Assembly (NCBI GenBank): GCA_016844745.1
Contig: JAERMQ010000050.1
Location: 1 to 40,482 of the forward strand
Reading direction: 5' to 3'
Origin: Ignavibacteria bacterium
GTDB taxonomy: Bacteria; Bacteroidota; Ignavibacteria; Kapaibacteriales; UBA2268
Length of the DNA: 40,482 nucleotides
Of this stretch, positions 15,950 through 23,363 are shown in pieces. The number at the start of each line of letters is the position of its first letter. The stretch's first letter is position 1. The position numbers were made by a program, and so were the translations under genes. The notes beneath the pieces were generated by a model. That model was not told the DNA's origin, did not search any database, and saw only the letters and a list, made by a program, of their open reading frames with translations.

Positions 15950-17416
15950 ATGAAGATAATTTCAATTTTAGGACATTGTGCAGAATTATACAGAATCCTA
16001 GTTAAATCGACAAATCCATCGGATGATACTGCATCGAAATTTTTCAGACAAAAAAAATATATTGGTAGCTCCGAAAGGCGTTTGATTTCTGAGGTAGTAT
16101 TTACCACACTTAGAATTAAATTACTTAGCGAGTATTGCGCTGAAGCTGCTTTTAATATGAGCGACTCTTCATTATTTCTAAAAGACAAAGATAATAAGGC
16201 AAAATTATTCAGAGAATTTGCAGTAGTCGCGACTTCCTGCTTTATTTTTAATAATTTCTTAAACAACGATTCCTTGAAAATTCCAATATCTAATGAAGAT
16301 ATATCATCGTCTTTATCCGAAAAATTCAGCTTGAACGATGAACAGATAAGGCTTCTGTTGCAAAAATTGGATGCTTCGTTTAGGAATTTGAACGAAAATT
16401 CAATAGATATTATTTCAACTACGACTGAGCATAATTTAGATGATAGTAATTTTGATTTACTATCGAAAAGATATTCCACTCCGGACTGGATTATGGAAAG
16501 CTGGGCACGTAAATCGAACATTAAGCGTGCAGTAGCAGTGGCTGAATCTTTCTTCGAACCGGCTCATCTTACAATGCGTACGAATTCTTTGTTAATAAAC
16601 AGAAAAAGCCTGATTGAAACACTATCTGCCGAGGGTATCAAATGCCGGGCAGGAAGTCTCTCTCCGGATTCAATAATTTTAGAGCAAAGAGTAAATCTGA
16701 ATAATTTAGAATCCTACAAGCGGGGCTTATACGAAGTTCAGGACGAAGGCAGCCAAATGATTGCTTTAGCTGTATCACCCGGGAAAGATTGGAGTATATT
16801 GGATGCTTGTGCCGGAGCTGGTGGTAAATCGCTGCACCTTGCCACTTTGCAGAAAGATAAAGGAGAAATTATTGCAACGGATATAGAATACCAAAGGTTA
16901 CGTCAAATCCGCTTCAGATGTCACCGAGCATGTATAAGGTCAATAAAAACTATGTTATTGAATAAAGAAGAAAAACATTCAAGATATAATATATCAAGTA
17001 TTAGTCCGCCTGAACAATTAAGGACTAATTATTTCGATGCCGTCCTCGTCGATGCGCCATGCTCCGGAATAGGCACAAGCAGGCGAGCGCCGATGTCGAA
17101 ATACAAACTGAATCCACGATTGTTAGAAAAATTATGTGCTAATCAATTGAAAATATTAAATCATTATTCGCATTTCGTTCGTAGCGGCGGGATTCTTGTT
17201 TATTCTACCTGCTCGCTTATGCCTCAGGAAAACGAAATCGTTGCCGAAAAATTCTTAGCCGATAATACGGATTTCGAGCCGGATTCATTGTCGCCGGCTT
17301 ATTTACGCTATGGTATTCAAATTCCCGGATTGGATGATAATTCGTATCATTTTACCTTCTATCCGCATGAATTCGGCTGCGATGGCTTCTTTGTAGCAAG
17401 GTTTAAGAGGAAATGA
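15950..17416 (+). CDS. RsmB-type 16S rRNA (cytosine-C5) methyltransferase
   Basis: Residues 1-165 match the NusB-like RNA-binding half of RsmB (helical; SSERRLISEVVFTTLR), and residues 175-488 the class I SAM-dependent methyltransferase. Visible are the SAM motif ILDACAGAGGKS (283-294), the general catalytic pair VDAPCSGIGT (Cys371) and YSTCSLMPQEN (Cys421), and the N1 region YKRGLYEVQDEGSQM. Two cysteines at these positions are diagnostic of m5C RNA methyltransferases. The likely substrate is 16S rRNA, but the paralogues RsmF/NOP2 cannot be fully excluded; the NusB-like half favours RsmB. The 299-base gap before it is AT-rich with nothing else I can identify. Confidence 0.85.
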   Translation: MKIISILGHCAELYRILVKSTNPSDDTASKFFRQKKYIGSSERRLISEVVFTTLRIKLLSEYCAEAAFNMSDSSLFLKDKDNKAKLFREFAVVATSCFIFNNFLNNDSLKIPISNEDISSSLSEKFSLNDEQIRLLLQKLDASFRNLNENSIDIISTTTEHNLDDSNFDLLSKRYSTPDWIMESWARKSNIKRAVAVAESFFEPAHLTMRTNSLLINRKSLIETLSAEGIKCRAGSLSPDSIILEQRVNLNNLESYKRGLYEVQDEGSQMIALAVSPGKDWSILDACAGAGGKSLHLATLQKDKGEIIATDIEYQRLRQIRFRCHRACIRSIKTMLLNKEEKHSRYNISSISPPEQLRTNYFDAVLVDAPCSGIGTSRRAPMSKYKLNPRLLEKLCANQLKILNHYSHFVRSGGILVYSTCSLMPQENEIVAEKFLADNTDFEPDSLSPAYLRYGIQIPGLDDNSYHFTFYPHEFGCDGFFVARFKRK

Positions 17417-17421
17417 CTTTA

Positions 17422-17486
17422 TAATTCTGAATTCTGAATTCTGAATTCTGAATTAGGGATTATAGATTATAGATTATAGATTATGA
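17422..17486. repeat. Two adjacent heptanucleotide arrays, (AATTCTG)4 and (ATTATAG)3-4
   Basis: Immediately after the rsmB-like stop, AATTCTG repeats four times (from 17422) and, a few bases on, ATTATAG three to four times. Both have a seven-base period like the arrays at 2293, 21310 and 35093, although their unit sequence differs. Confidence 0.9.
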
Positions 17487-17530
17487 AATTAGGATTTTAA
17501 ATTATAAAAATTGAATTGATATGAACGAAA

Positions 17531-17602
17531 TTACCACGTAGTGGTTATATTATGGTAGGAAATAGCAAATAACCAATCTATTTACCACGTAGTGGTTATA
17601 TT
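17531..17602. repeat. Two direct copies of TTACCACGTAGTGGTTATATT
   Basis: The 20-base core TACCACGTAGTGGTTATATT occurs twice, starting 51 bases apart (copies at 17531-17551 and 17582-17602). Each contains a palindrome ACCAC-GTA-GTGGT. They lie in the gap between two converging genes. They could be a repeat family or paired protein-binding sites. Confidence 0.8.
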
Positions 17603-17653
17603 TTATTACAAACTCTTCTGCAAGATAAGAATTATTCAAATGTGTTTTCATCA

Positions 17654-17860
17654 CTAAGCAAGGCAAATTTTTGAAATTTCCTTTTCAATTTTTCTTGCTT
17701 GTTTTAATATTACTTTTTTGTCATGATCTTCATTGATATCTTCTATCAATTTTTCAATCAAAAATTCAAGTTTTGTTTTTTCTCTTGCAAGTGTATAATA
17801 GGCTCTGAACTCAGGGTTTTTCGTTTTCTCATCAAAATACATCTCAGCATTGGTTTTCAT
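17654..17860 (-). CDS. Small helical protein, antitoxin-like N-terminus
   Basis: A 68-residue, highly charged, probably all-helical protein. Its N-terminus (AEMYFDEKTKNPEFRAYYTL) resembles the first helix of HigA/XRE-type antitoxins, where 'NPEFR' and 'DPEFK' motifs are frequent, but the helix-turn-helix that should follow is replaced by Lys/Glu-rich helices (KLEFLIEKLIEDINEDHDKK). No toxin gene is next to it. It could be a stand-alone remnant, or a family of short proteins I do not know. It is as AT-rich as the WD40 gene that diverges from it, and both may be recent arrivals. Confidence 0.6.
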   Translation of the reverse strand: MKTNAEMYFDEKTKNPEFRAYYTLAREKTKLEFLIEKLIEDINEDHDKKVILKQARKIEKEISKICLA

Positions 17861-17930
17861 TTTTTTCCCTTATACTACCAATAATTAATATTTACGAACA
17901 TAATTATTTTTTATCTGCTTTCAAAATAAT

Positions 17931-17959
17931 TTGACATTTTGAATTTTAATGCTTAAATT
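17931..17959 (+). promoter_or_regulatory. Candidate sigma-70-type promoter of the WD40 gene
   Basis: TTGACA (17931-17936), a 17-base spacer, and TAAATT (17954-17959), about 70 bases before the ATG at 18028. A good consensus for the primary sigma factor of many bacteria, but Bacteroidota usually use a different consensus, so this may be a feature of imported DNA or chance in AT-rich sequence. Confidence 0.35.
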
Positions 17960-18027
17960 AAATATTGAAGAATAACCATCGGAAGGTTCTTTAATCAAAT
18001 AAAAAATAAATATCTCGGGAGTCAGCT

Positions 18028-19026
18028 ATGAAAAACTCTTATTCAATTTTTTTATTAGTAGTAATTTTTTCTTACTGTTCAAATACAAGCACAAATCCTT
18101 CAGATCAAGATGATATAATAAGGACACTTTATGGGCATCAATCCGGTATAAGTAGAATTGCTTTTACTCCAAATGGAAATATCCTTGTAAGTGGGAGTTA
18201 TGATAATATTATTAAATTATGGAATACCAAAACTTTGGAATTACTTAAAAATATTGAATTGAATCAAAAACCAATTAATAGTCTGGCAATTAGTAGGGAT
18301 GGTAGTAAAATCATAAGTTCTCATAATAATGGAGTACTTAAAATTTGGGATATAAATTCGGGGGAATTAATAGATACAATAATCACCCGTAATAAATATG
18401 GATGGGTTTCAAACCATTACTTAGAATTTAACCCTTTAGGAAATAAATTAGCTAGTGTAGGTGATGGTGATGATATAAATTTATTTGATGCAAATTCATG
18501 GACATTTATAAAAACTTTTCGTGGTCATACATTCTCAATATATTCAATAGCTTTCACAAATAATGGAGATAAAATTGCAAGTTGTAGTCAGGATGGTACA
18601 ATTAAATTATGGGATGTAAATGCAGGGACTCTCATTAGATCTATGGATGGATATAGTAGAGATATATATTCAGTTAAAATTACTCCTGATGATAGTAATA
18701 TTGTAAGTGGATGTAGAGATAGTACTATTAAACTATGGGATTTGAATACGGGAAATTTGATTAATACTTTAATTGGTCATCATGCAAGTGTTAATTCAGT
18801 TGCAATAAGTAAAGATGGAAAAAGCATTGTTAGTGGAAGTTCAGATAGAACTGTAAAATTATGGGATTTGAAAACTGGGAAATTAATAAAAACATATAAT
18901 GGGCATACAGGTTCAATTGTTTCAGTTGACATAAGCCCCGATGGAAATTATATAGCAAGTGCAAGTCGTGATTCAACAATAAAAATATGGAAGGGACCTA
19001 ATTATTCTTCATTGAAAGGAAATTGA
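18028..19026 (+). CDS. WD40-repeat lipoprotein
   Basis: A 332-residue protein with a lipoprotein signal (LLVVIFSYC, Cys17) followed by about seven WD40 repeats. Typical unit endings are seen: DNIIKLWNTKT, GVLKIWDINSG, GTIKLWDVNAG, DSTIKLWDLNTG, DRTVKLWDLKTG, DSTIKIWKG, with GH-dipeptides at the start of several blades. Seven blades make a closed beta-propeller, a protein-binding platform; here it would sit in the periplasm or at the surface. A GGGAG ribosome site is 7-12 bases before the ATG. Codons (ATA, AGA, GGG, AGT) are much more AT-biased than in pyrB downstream, which suggests transfer. In frame after its TGA is a fragment of a T9SS sorting domain (see next entry). Confidence 0.9.
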   Translation: MKNSYSIFLLVVIFSYCSNTSTNPSDQDDIIRTLYGHQSGISRIAFTPNGNILVSGSYDNIIKLWNTKTLELLKNIELNQKPINSLAISRDGSKIISSHNNGVLKIWDINSGELIDTIITRNKYGWVSNHYLEFNPLGNKLASVGDGDDINLFDANSWTFIKTFRGHTFSIYSIAFTNNGDKIASCSQDGTIKLWDVNAGTLIRSMDGYSRDIYSVKITPDDSNIVSGCRDSTIKLWDLNTGNLINTLIGHHASVNSVAISKDGKSIVSGSSDRTVKLWDLKTGKLIKTYNGHTGSIVSVDISPDGNYIASASRDSTIKIWKGPNYSSLKGN

Positions 19027-19134
19027 AATATTGTTGTTATCTTCGATGCCGAGAATTTTTCAGCCGGTGTATATTTCTGCACGCTCCGAACAAATGAAAT
19101 TGCAAGGACGGTGAAGTTTGCAGTTGTCAGATAA
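19027..19134 (+). pseudogene. Remnant of a T9SS C-terminal sorting domain, in frame after the WD40 stop
   Basis: Directly after the TGA of the WD40 gene, the same frame continues for 35 sense codons to a TAA at 19132-19134. It reads NIVVIFDAENFSAGVYF, then CTLRTNEIARTVKFAVVR, the exact form of the last third of a type A Por sorting domain (compare 'LANGTYICWM' in the gene at 15087). The earlier part (NPxPF...) is missing. There is no start codon of its own. It is either the scar of an older T9SS cargo gene replaced by the WD40 gene, or the tail of a fusion cut off by a stop mutation. Confidence 0.75.
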
Positions 19135-19192
19135 AAACCTTTTTAAGGAACTAAATTACAAAGCTATTATCATAAAAAATAATCTTAATCGT

Positions 19193-19210
19193 TATAATAT
19201 TAATATTATA
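19193..19210. promoter_or_regulatory. Perfect 18-base AT palindrome upstream of pyrB
   Basis: TATAATATTAATATTATA, about 50 bases before the pyrB ATG. It contains TATAAT and could overlap a promoter or be an operator; pure AT palindromes are also common by chance in such DNA. No PyrR-type attenuator is seen between 19135 and 19260. Confidence 0.3.
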
Positions 19211-19260
19211 GCTAAGGTTGGTTTATTTGACTTGGCTTAACCGATTAAAATGAGAAAAAT

Positions 19261-20187
19261 ATGAATCTACATCACATCGTCGAGTCACAGCAATTCACAG
19301 TCCCCCGTATTATGGAGCTATTCGAACGCACCGAACAGATGAAGAAAATCGTTGCCAGAGGAGGAACGCGCGATTACGATAACAAAATTATGGCGACTTT
19401 ATTCTATAAATCCTCGACCAGGACCAGATTCTCTTTCGAAGCAGCAATGTATCGCTTAGGTGGGAAAGTGCTTTCAACCGAACATGCTCGCGAGTTCTCC
19501 TCCGAAATAGAGGGCGAGGTGCTTGAAGACTCAATTAAAATCATAGCAAATTACTCAGATGTTATTGTTCTTCGTCATCCCGAAGAAGGAGGTGCAAAGC
19601 GTGCCGCTGCCATTTCACCTGTACCGGTTATAAATGCAGGCGATGGAGCCGGAGGTCAACATCCGACTCAAGCGTTGCTCGATTTATACACAATTTTCAG
19701 CGAATGTAAGACCTTAGACGGACTATCCGTTGCCATTATCGGAGCTCTCGATTTAGGAAGAACAGCCCGCTCATTAGCCTATTTATTGAGCAAGTTCGAC
19801 CGGGTAAAGTTGTACTTTATTGCTCCCAAAGGACTGCAAATCAAACAGGATATTCTCGACCATCTTGATGAAAAAGGGATTTCCTATCATTTGTCGGAAT
19901 CACCACATAATATTATTAACAAAGTTGATGTGGTATATCAAACGCGAATCGAGCGCGAGCGAATGGCAAAGTCCGATACTGATATTACAAAATACAACAT
20001 CGACAGCAGCGTATTACAGAAAATGAAGTATGATTCAATTATTATGCACCCTCTCCCACGTTCTGTCGAAATAGCACGGGAAATTGATAACGACCCTCGA
20101 GCAGCATATTTCCGTCAAACCCAGAACGGGCTTTATGTTCGTATGGCGCTGCTTACCATGCTATTCGACAATAATATACAAGAATAA
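19261..20187 (+). CDS. pyrB: Aspartate carbamoyltransferase catalytic chain
   Basis: PyrB joins carbamoyl phosphate and L-aspartate to N-carbamoyl-aspartate, the second step of pyrimidine synthesis. The carbamoyl phosphate loop STRTR (residues 52-56), HPTQ (134-137) and the HPLPR motif (263-267) are intact, and 308 residues is the usual length. The start is the ATG opening MNLHHIVESQQF. The next gene, a glycosyltransferase, begins 9 bases after its stop on the same strand. pyrI is not present, so the enzyme is probably unregulated by that subunit, as far as this window shows. Confidence 0.97.
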   Translation: MNLHHIVESQQFTVPRIMELFERTEQMKKIVARGGTRDYDNKIMATLFYKSSTRTRFSFEAAMYRLGGKVLSTEHAREFSSEIEGEVLEDSIKIIANYSDVIVLRHPEEGGAKRAAAISPVPVINAGDGAGGQHPTQALLDLYTIFSECKTLDGLSVAIIGALDLGRTARSLAYLLSKFDRVKLYFIAPKGLQIKQDILDHLDEKGISYHLSESPHNIINKVDVVYQTRIERERMAKSDTDITKYNIDSSVLQKMKYDSIIMHPLPRSVEIAREIDNDPRAAYFRQTQNGLYVRMALLTMLFDNNIQE

Positions 20188-20195
20188 GTAAGCAG

Positions 20196-21332
20196 ATGAA
20201 CATTGCTTATTTATCGGTATTTTATCCATATCGCGGCGGGATAGCGCAATTCAACGCCGCTCTCTTTGGCGCATTAGAGAAGCGTCACCGAATCCATGCA
20301 TTTACTTTTAAACGTCAATATCCCGATTTTTTATTCCCCGGCAAAACACAATATGTTACCGAAACTGATACCGCTGTACAAATTCCAGCCAGACGTATTG
20401 TTGATACGTTGAATCCGTTCACCTGGCGAACTTGTGCTAAAGAAATAATTCGTTCGAAACCTGATTTACTTCTCATTCAGCAGTGGATGCCGTTTTTCGC
20501 ACCATCCCTCGGTTATATTGCAAAATCGGTAAAAACACACGGTATCCCTGTAATCAGCCTTATGGCGAATGTAATCCCGCATGAACACAAACCCGGAGAT
20601 GAGATTCTTACAAAATATTTCCTAAATCGAAGTGATGCTTTTATCGTTTTGGCAAGCGCTGTGGGTAAGGATTTACTTAAGCTGCGCCCTGATGCAAAAT
20701 TTGAATGTCATCCTCACCCCAATTATGCTCATTTCGGCAAGAAAATTCATAAGGATGAAGCCCGCGAAAAACTTGGATTACCAAAGGAAAAGAAAATAAT
20801 TCTTTTTTTCGGACTGATTCGCAAATATAAAGGCTTGGATTTACTTATAGAGGCAGTCGCAGGGCTGCCGGAGGATTACCATTTGCTTATTGCCGGCGAG
20901 GTGTACGGTGATGATGAATCTTACACTAATATAATTACTGAAAAGAAATTAGAAAGCAGAGTTAGTTTCCACAACAGATTTCTGAATGATGATGAACTGC
21001 ATATCTTCTTTTCCGCAGCGGATGTGTGCGTGCTACCATATCGTACGGCAACGCAAAGCGGTATTGTCGGGATAGCTTATCAATTTGAGCTTCCGGTTAT
21101 ATCAACCGATGTCGGGGGTTTGAAAGAAGTAATCGAACCTTATGGATGCGGCATTATCGTTGAGCGTCCTGATTCAGGATTAATCCGCTCTGCGATATTG
21201 GATTACTTCAATTCCGGCAATGCAGAACAATACAAGCAGAATATTCGCAATGCACAGAAGCATTTCTCATGGGAGAGTTTAGCCGATGTTGTGGAGAGGC
21301 TCTATTCTCAATTGTTAATTGTTAATTGTTAA
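20196..21332 (+). CDS. GT4-family glycosyltransferase
   Basis: A 378-residue GT-B type sugar transferase. The N-terminal domain begins MNIAYLSVFYPYRGGIAQFN; the C-terminal glycosyltransferase group 1 domain carries IILFFGLIRKYKGLDLLIEA and, at the donor site, ADVCVLPYRTATQSGIVGIA with ISTDVGGLKEVIEPYGCG. Substrate is unknown; a polysaccharide or lipid-linked acceptor is likely. It probably shares a transcript with pyrB. The last residues (QLLIVNC) and the stop codon are encoded by a heptanucleotide array (AATTGTT), so the natural C-terminus may have been a few residues different. Confidence 0.85.
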   Translation: MNIAYLSVFYPYRGGIAQFNAALFGALEKRHRIHAFTFKRQYPDFLFPGKTQYVTETDTAVQIPARRIVDTLNPFTWRTCAKEIIRSKPDLLLIQQWMPFFAPSLGYIAKSVKTHGIPVISLMANVIPHEHKPGDEILTKYFLNRSDAFIVLASAVGKDLLKLRPDAKFECHPHPNYAHFGKKIHKDEAREKLGLPKEKKIILFFGLIRKYKGLDLLIEAVAGLPEDYHLLIAGEVYGDDESYTNIITEKKLESRVSFHNRFLNDDELHIFFSAADVCVLPYRTATQSGIVGIAYQFELPVISTDVGGLKEVIEPYGCGIIVERPDSGLIRSAILDYFNSGNAEQYKQNIRNAQKHFSWESLADVVERLYSQLLIVNC

Positions 21333-21351
21333 TTGTTAATGGTCAATGATT
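21310..21351. repeat. Heptanucleotide array (AATTGTT)4-AATGGTC-AATGATT, overlapping a stop codon
   Basis: Four AATTGTT units followed by AATGGTC and AATGATT. The array starts inside the glycosyltransferase gene and supplies its TAA (21330-21332). Same family as 35093-35134 and, in reverse orientation, 2361-2435. Confidence 0.9.
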
Positions 21352-21436
21352 AATGTAAAGAATTAAAAAATATCAAAATCAATGTAATCATTGAATCAGG
21401 TAAATCTATTGTCTTGTCAAGGATAGATTGACGTGT

Positions 21437-21497
21437 CAGACAAGAATGTCTGACCTACTTATTTAAATAAAAAAAGTAGAATAGACATTCTTGTCTG
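21437..21497. terminator. Palindromic element CAGACAAGAATGTCT between converging genes
   Basis: CAGACAAGAATGTCT at 21437-21451 is repeated in inverse at 21483-21497, with further CTACTT/AAGTAG pairing inside and an A/T-rich loop. It fills the tail-to-tail junction of the glycosyltransferase and the receiver-HD gene. It may act as a two-way terminator or be a dispersed repeat. Confidence 0.6.
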
Positions 21498-21528
21498 TTG
21501 AAAGTATCGTTGACTTGACACTAGATTG

Positions 21529-22989
21529 CTAATCCGGCACCGGTATTAGAACGTTAATAGCGCTGTAAATCAATCCTGAATTCTCTAACTGTTTTAAATT
21601 TTTGATAAGATTTACATCGGCGACCGATTCCTGTTTAACTACTAATATCCCGCTTTTAGTTGATATGTTTGCCATGATTATCATGCCGGGCTCTAATTCG
21701 GAAACTAAGATTTCTTTTTCAATTGGTTTCCTGCTCTTGGAAATATTAATGCCGAAAGCTTCGGCGCCTCCCTTGGGGGCTATAGTTCCATCAGGACCCA
21801 TTTCGTTCTCTTCTTTTAATTTCAAAACGAGTGTTTCTTCCGAAGGAATGAGTTCCGGTATTCTGCGACGTTTTATAAATTCATTGAAGATTTCGAAAAC
21901 TTCCAAATCGAACCAACTGGCTTTGCGGAAGAGGAATTTTATTATATCGTCGTGCCGGCGCTTGGTTTCATCTTTTGTTTGAACAACCTCGCCGGTTTCC
22001 AATAATTGGGGATATGATTCCGGCTGGATTCTATAAACGGCATTGTGATAAATATTTGCTATTCCGATTATTACGGCTTCCCTTTCAATTAAATTCCCAA
22101 CCAAAGCATTAGGTCTTCCACTGCCGTCATGATGCTCCCAGATTTGAGAAATAATACGAGAGTGCTTTTTCAATAATTGGAATTTTTGAAGATTAAGCAC
22201 GGAGTTGGTGAAAGCATCGAAAAACAGGAGTAACTCATTATCGTCTTTGGAATCGTAAGGGTCGATAAACTGCAGGTTAGTAGGCAGGTAAACCAACGAA
22301 ATATTGTGAAGAAGTGATGAAACCACAACATCTGTTATCCTCCCCGATTCGAAACCTAACCGCTCTGCTATCACTTTTGCAATGAGCATTACGTATTGCG
22401 AATGATTGGTAAAATAATATTTTTCGGTGGAAGAAATAATACCGGATAAAAGTTGTATTACCTGATTAAATATTGCTTTGTTTAAATCGATTTGGTTGGA
22501 AAGATTATCTGTTGCTGTTTTTAATTCCTTGGTTTTCTGATTCACTTCATTTCGAAGATGTCTCATCGTATTATTAGTTCTAATGGTCGTAAAATACTGG
22601 CTGAAACCTAATTTTATTGCCTGGACAATTTCGAATTCTTCTGCAGGCTTTGTTAAAAACATGTATGCATGACCGCGATTGACGCAAGGGATTATGTCCT
22701 TTGGATTCGTATAACCGGTTAATATTATTCGAACAGAGTCAGGGACGATTTGAATACTTTTCTCAAGAAATTCATCACCTGTCATATTAGGCATTTTCTG
22801 GTCGCTGAGAATCACGCCGGGATTGAATCCGGCTTTTAGTATTTCGAGAGCCTGAGCGCCCGAGGAAGCTGTTTGTACTTCATAATGCTTCTCGAGCATT
22901 TTATGAAGTATTTTCAGATATAAAGTTTCGTCGTCGACTATTAAAAGCCGTTTTTGCGTTGGTTCAATATTTGAAAAATCTTCTAACAT
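21529..22989 (-). CDS. Receiver-HD domain regulator with degenerate HD-GYP site
   Basis: Residues 12-125 are a normal receiver domain with Asp19-Asp20, phospho-acceptor Asp63 (VILSDQKMP), Thr91 and Lys114 (FLTKPAE). A helical linker (residues 140-170) leads to an HD-type domain (about 175-370). Key catalytic residues of an HD-GYP phosphodiesterase are altered: the HD pair reads SSLLHNISLVY (His228-Asn229), and the HHExxDGxGYP block reads EHHDGSGRP. Binding of metal and hydrolysis of cyclic di-GMP are therefore doubtful. The C-terminal 110 residues (KEILVSELEPGMIIMANIST) resemble a small beta domain often found after HD domains in such regulators. It could still act as a binding or scaffold protein. 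No partner kinase adjoins; the PAS protein at 23364 diverges from it. Confidence 0.8.
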   Translation of the reverse strand: MLEDFSNIEPTQKRLLIVDDETLYLKILHKMLEKHYEVQTASSGAQALEILKAGFNPGVILSDQKMPNMTGDEFLEKSIQIVPDSVRIILTGYTNPKDIIPCVNRGHAYMFLTKPAEEFEIVQAIKLGFSQYFTTIRTNNTMRHLRNEVNQKTKELKTATDNLSNQIDLNKAIFNQVIQLLSGIISSTEKYYFTNHSQYVMLIAKVIAERLGFESGRITDVVVSSLLHNISLVYLPTNLQFIDPYDSKDDNELLLFFDAFTNSVLNLQKFQLLKKHSRIISQIWEHHDGSGRPNALVGNLIEREAVIIGIANIYHNAVYRIQPESYPQLLETGEVVQTKDETKRRHDDIIKFLFRKASWFDLEVFEIFNEFIKRRRIPELIPSEETLVLKLKEENEMGPDGTIAPKGGAEAFGINISKSRKPIEKEILVSELEPGMIIMANISTKSGILVVKQESVADVNLIKNLKQLENSGLIYSAINVLIPVPD

Positions 22990-23061
22990 AACTTTTGCTC
23001 TAAGTATATTTCAGTGGAAGCCATGATAATTTAGTAAATAAAAATATTAACAAGAAACAGG

Positions 23062-23145
23062 TTGAATAGTTAAGGCTGTAAATGTTTACTTAAGGTGTTC
23101 AGGAGATATTAACTATCCCCATTCAATACCACACAGCTTACAGCC
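23062..23145. repeat. Nested inverted repeat in a divergent intergenic region
   Basis: TTGAATAGTTAA (23062-23073) is matched by TTAACTAT(CCCC)ATTCAA (23109-23126) and GGCTGTAA (23074-23081) by TTACAGCC (23138-23145). The gap 22990-23363 between divergent regulators holds no gene I can support. The element looks like a relic of the GGCTGTA-containing repeats also present near 1910 and 25080. Confidence 0.45.
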
Positions 23146-23363
23146 CAATAGCTAAAGAGCCAAATTTCAAATAATATTTACCTGCTTATTATCCTCAAAC
23201 TTTACTAACACTTGCTTTCCTGAAACAACACCCCTATTAGTTCCTAAAAAACAAAAAAATTATATACTTCTAAAAATAATATTTCATATTTTTGATAATA
23301 AAAAATTGTAATAACTAAATATTAATATTATTAATTTTAAATATACAAAAAATTGAGGTAAAA

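Noticed and set aside
15889..16521. A 210-codon open frame on the minus strand opposite the rsmB-like gene.
   Set aside because: It lies wholly within the N-terminal half of a recognisable methyltransferase gene; the translation is low-complexity Ser/Leu/Phe without any known motif.
19024..19026. The TGA after the WD40 gene as a selenocysteine or read-through codon.
   Set aside because: No downstream hairpin element of SECIS type was seen, and the following sequence is only a partial sorting domain.
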